From: Opitutia bacterium UBA4506 | GTDB taxonomy: Bacteria; Verrucomicrobiota; Verrucomicrobiia; Opitutales; Puniceicoccaceae | Direction: 5' to 3' | Assembly (NCBI GenBank): GCA_002388665.1 | Contig: DGMY01000085.1 | Coordinates: forward strand, 22,383 to 86,382 | Length of the DNA: 64,000 nt | Shown: piece after piece, positions 63,519 through 64,000 of the stretch | Position numbering within the stretch: the first letter of the stretch is position 1 | How the letters are laid out: each line of letters begins with the position of its first letter | Program-made: the position numbers and the translations under genes | The notes under the pieces: model-generated | Databases searched by the model: none | Told to the model about the DNA's origin: nothing | Seen by the model: only the letters and a program-made list of their open reading frames with translations

Positions 63519-63962
63519 ATGCCTTCTACGCATTGCTCTCTCCATTTTCATGTGGTCTTTTCAACGAAGAACCGGGAACCGCTGATCGAAAGTTCATGGA
63601 GAGAGGAGCTGCACACCTATATGGGAGGAACGGTTCGGGGCCTTGGTGGCATTTCGGCGGGTGTTGGTGGTGTGGCGGATCATGTTCATCTCCTCATGTC
63701 CCTTCGCCCGACAGTATGCCTCTCTGATTTTATGAGAGAGCTAAAAAAGGCTTCATCTGCATGGATCCGAAAATCGGCCATTCCCGGATTTCATTGGCAA
63801 GACGGGTATGCCGCGTTCTCCGTAAGCGCATCAGCATGTGCATCGGTTCAGCGATATATTGCGAATCAAGAAGAGCACCATCGAAAGTATTCATTCCGCG
63901 AGGAATTGGTTAATTTTCTCAATAAATCCGGCGTTGAATACGATCCCAGATTCATCAATTAG
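63519..63962 (+). CDS. REP-associated tyrosine transposase (IS200-like)
   Basis: A 147-residue Y1 transposase. The start strand LHFHVVFSTKNREPL leads to the HUH metal site in GGVADHVHLLMSLRP near residue 62, and the catalytic tyrosine is in SVQRYIANQEEHHRKY near 110. The length and the HHRK-containing end match REP-associated (RAYT/TnpA_REP) transposases rather than complete IS200 elements. The ATG at 63519 is chosen because it opens the conserved domain; upstream codons to 63393 run into the repeat. It lies directly beside two palindrome-rich tandem repeats that are plausible substrates. It ends 38 bases before the window edge. Confidence 0.9.
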   Translation: MPSTHCSLHFHVVFSTKNREPLIESSWREELHTYMGGTVRGLGGISAGVGGVADHVHLLMSLRPTVCLSDFMRELKKASSAWIRKSAIPGFHWQDGYAAFSVSASACASVQRYIANQEEHHRKYSFREELVNFLNKSGVEYDPRFIN

Positions 63963-63985
63963 AGCAATTCGGCTTGGTGCGATGG

Positions 63986-64000
63986 CATCCCTTCAGGATG
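63986..64000. repeat. Possible start of a REP-like palindrome at window edge
   Basis: CATCC (63986-63990) and GGATG (63996-64000) form a small stem around CTTCA, immediately downstream of the transposase. Short palindromes of this CATCC-nnnnn-GGATG type often flank such transposases, but only the first arm and loop are within the window. Confidence 0.35.

Overview
The window looks like chromosomal DNA of a Verrucomicrobiota member, most likely class Opitutae (Puniceicoccales-like). This is an inference from several signs together: PEP-CTERM exported proteins, pseudopilins with a DGHV-type C-terminus, a giant secreted protein ending in the DPDGD / EYALGGDP tail common in that phylum, a glycine dehydrogenase that joins the split-type PA and PB halves, and widely spaced housekeeping genes (dnaN, hisC, gmk, miaB, recA, nrdR) without classical operon partners. 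No rRNA, tRNA or CRISPR array was recognised.

Layout. 1-1.4 kb: the end of an unknown membrane-anchored protein and a GyrI-like protein. 1.5-10.1 kb: one giant secreted beta-propeller protein; by manual count it carries 42 blades, which equals six seven-bladed propellers. 10.4-22.3 kb: an alpha/beta hydrolase, an AcuI-type reductase, a 1982-residue helicase-nuclease of the Hhe-like defence type, an AraC regulator with divergent NmrA-like and DUF1772 genes, and MarC. The helicase gene lies between two perfect 78-bp direct repeats that are the 3' end of the AraC gene, as expected if a 6.4-kb segment entered the end of that gene. 22.5-28.3 kb: a CPBP protease, an orphan RelE-like protein, dnaN with DnaA-box-like sites upstream, an unknown membrane protein, hisC and a CBS/CorC protein. 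28.6-34.5 kb: an exopolysaccharide export set (TPR protein, outer-membrane barrel, Wza-like, Wzc-like). 34.6-38.7 kb: a compact operon of an SDR with a basic tail, miaB, a membrane protein and gmk.

38.8-49.1 kb: histone-deacetylase-like protein, DUF2490 protein, glycosyltransferase, DUF1206 protein, an unusual LigD fragment (phosphoesterase plus OB fold, no ligase core), MFS transporter, HAD phosphatase, ogt and recA (divergent, with a LexA-box-like site between) and an NhaC-type antiporter. 49.2-55.6 kb: a double-headed AraC regulator divergent from a beta-helix protein, followed by two PEP-CTERM proteins and a pseudopilin. 55.7-62.6 kb: HIT protein, unknown gene plus nrdR, a glutamine amidotransferase, the fused glycine dehydrogenase, an unknown membrane-anchored protein and a lytic transglycosylase. 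62.6-64 kb: two tandem units of a palindrome-rich repeat containing a 7-bp minisatellite, followed by a REP-associated (IS200-like) transposase.

The most notable items are the helicase-nuclease segment at the AraC 3' end, the repeat/transposase cluster at the right edge that also supplies the last codons of the transglycosylase, the 6 x 7 blade architecture of the giant protein, and the core-less LigD. All assignments come from reading the sequence; no database search was run.
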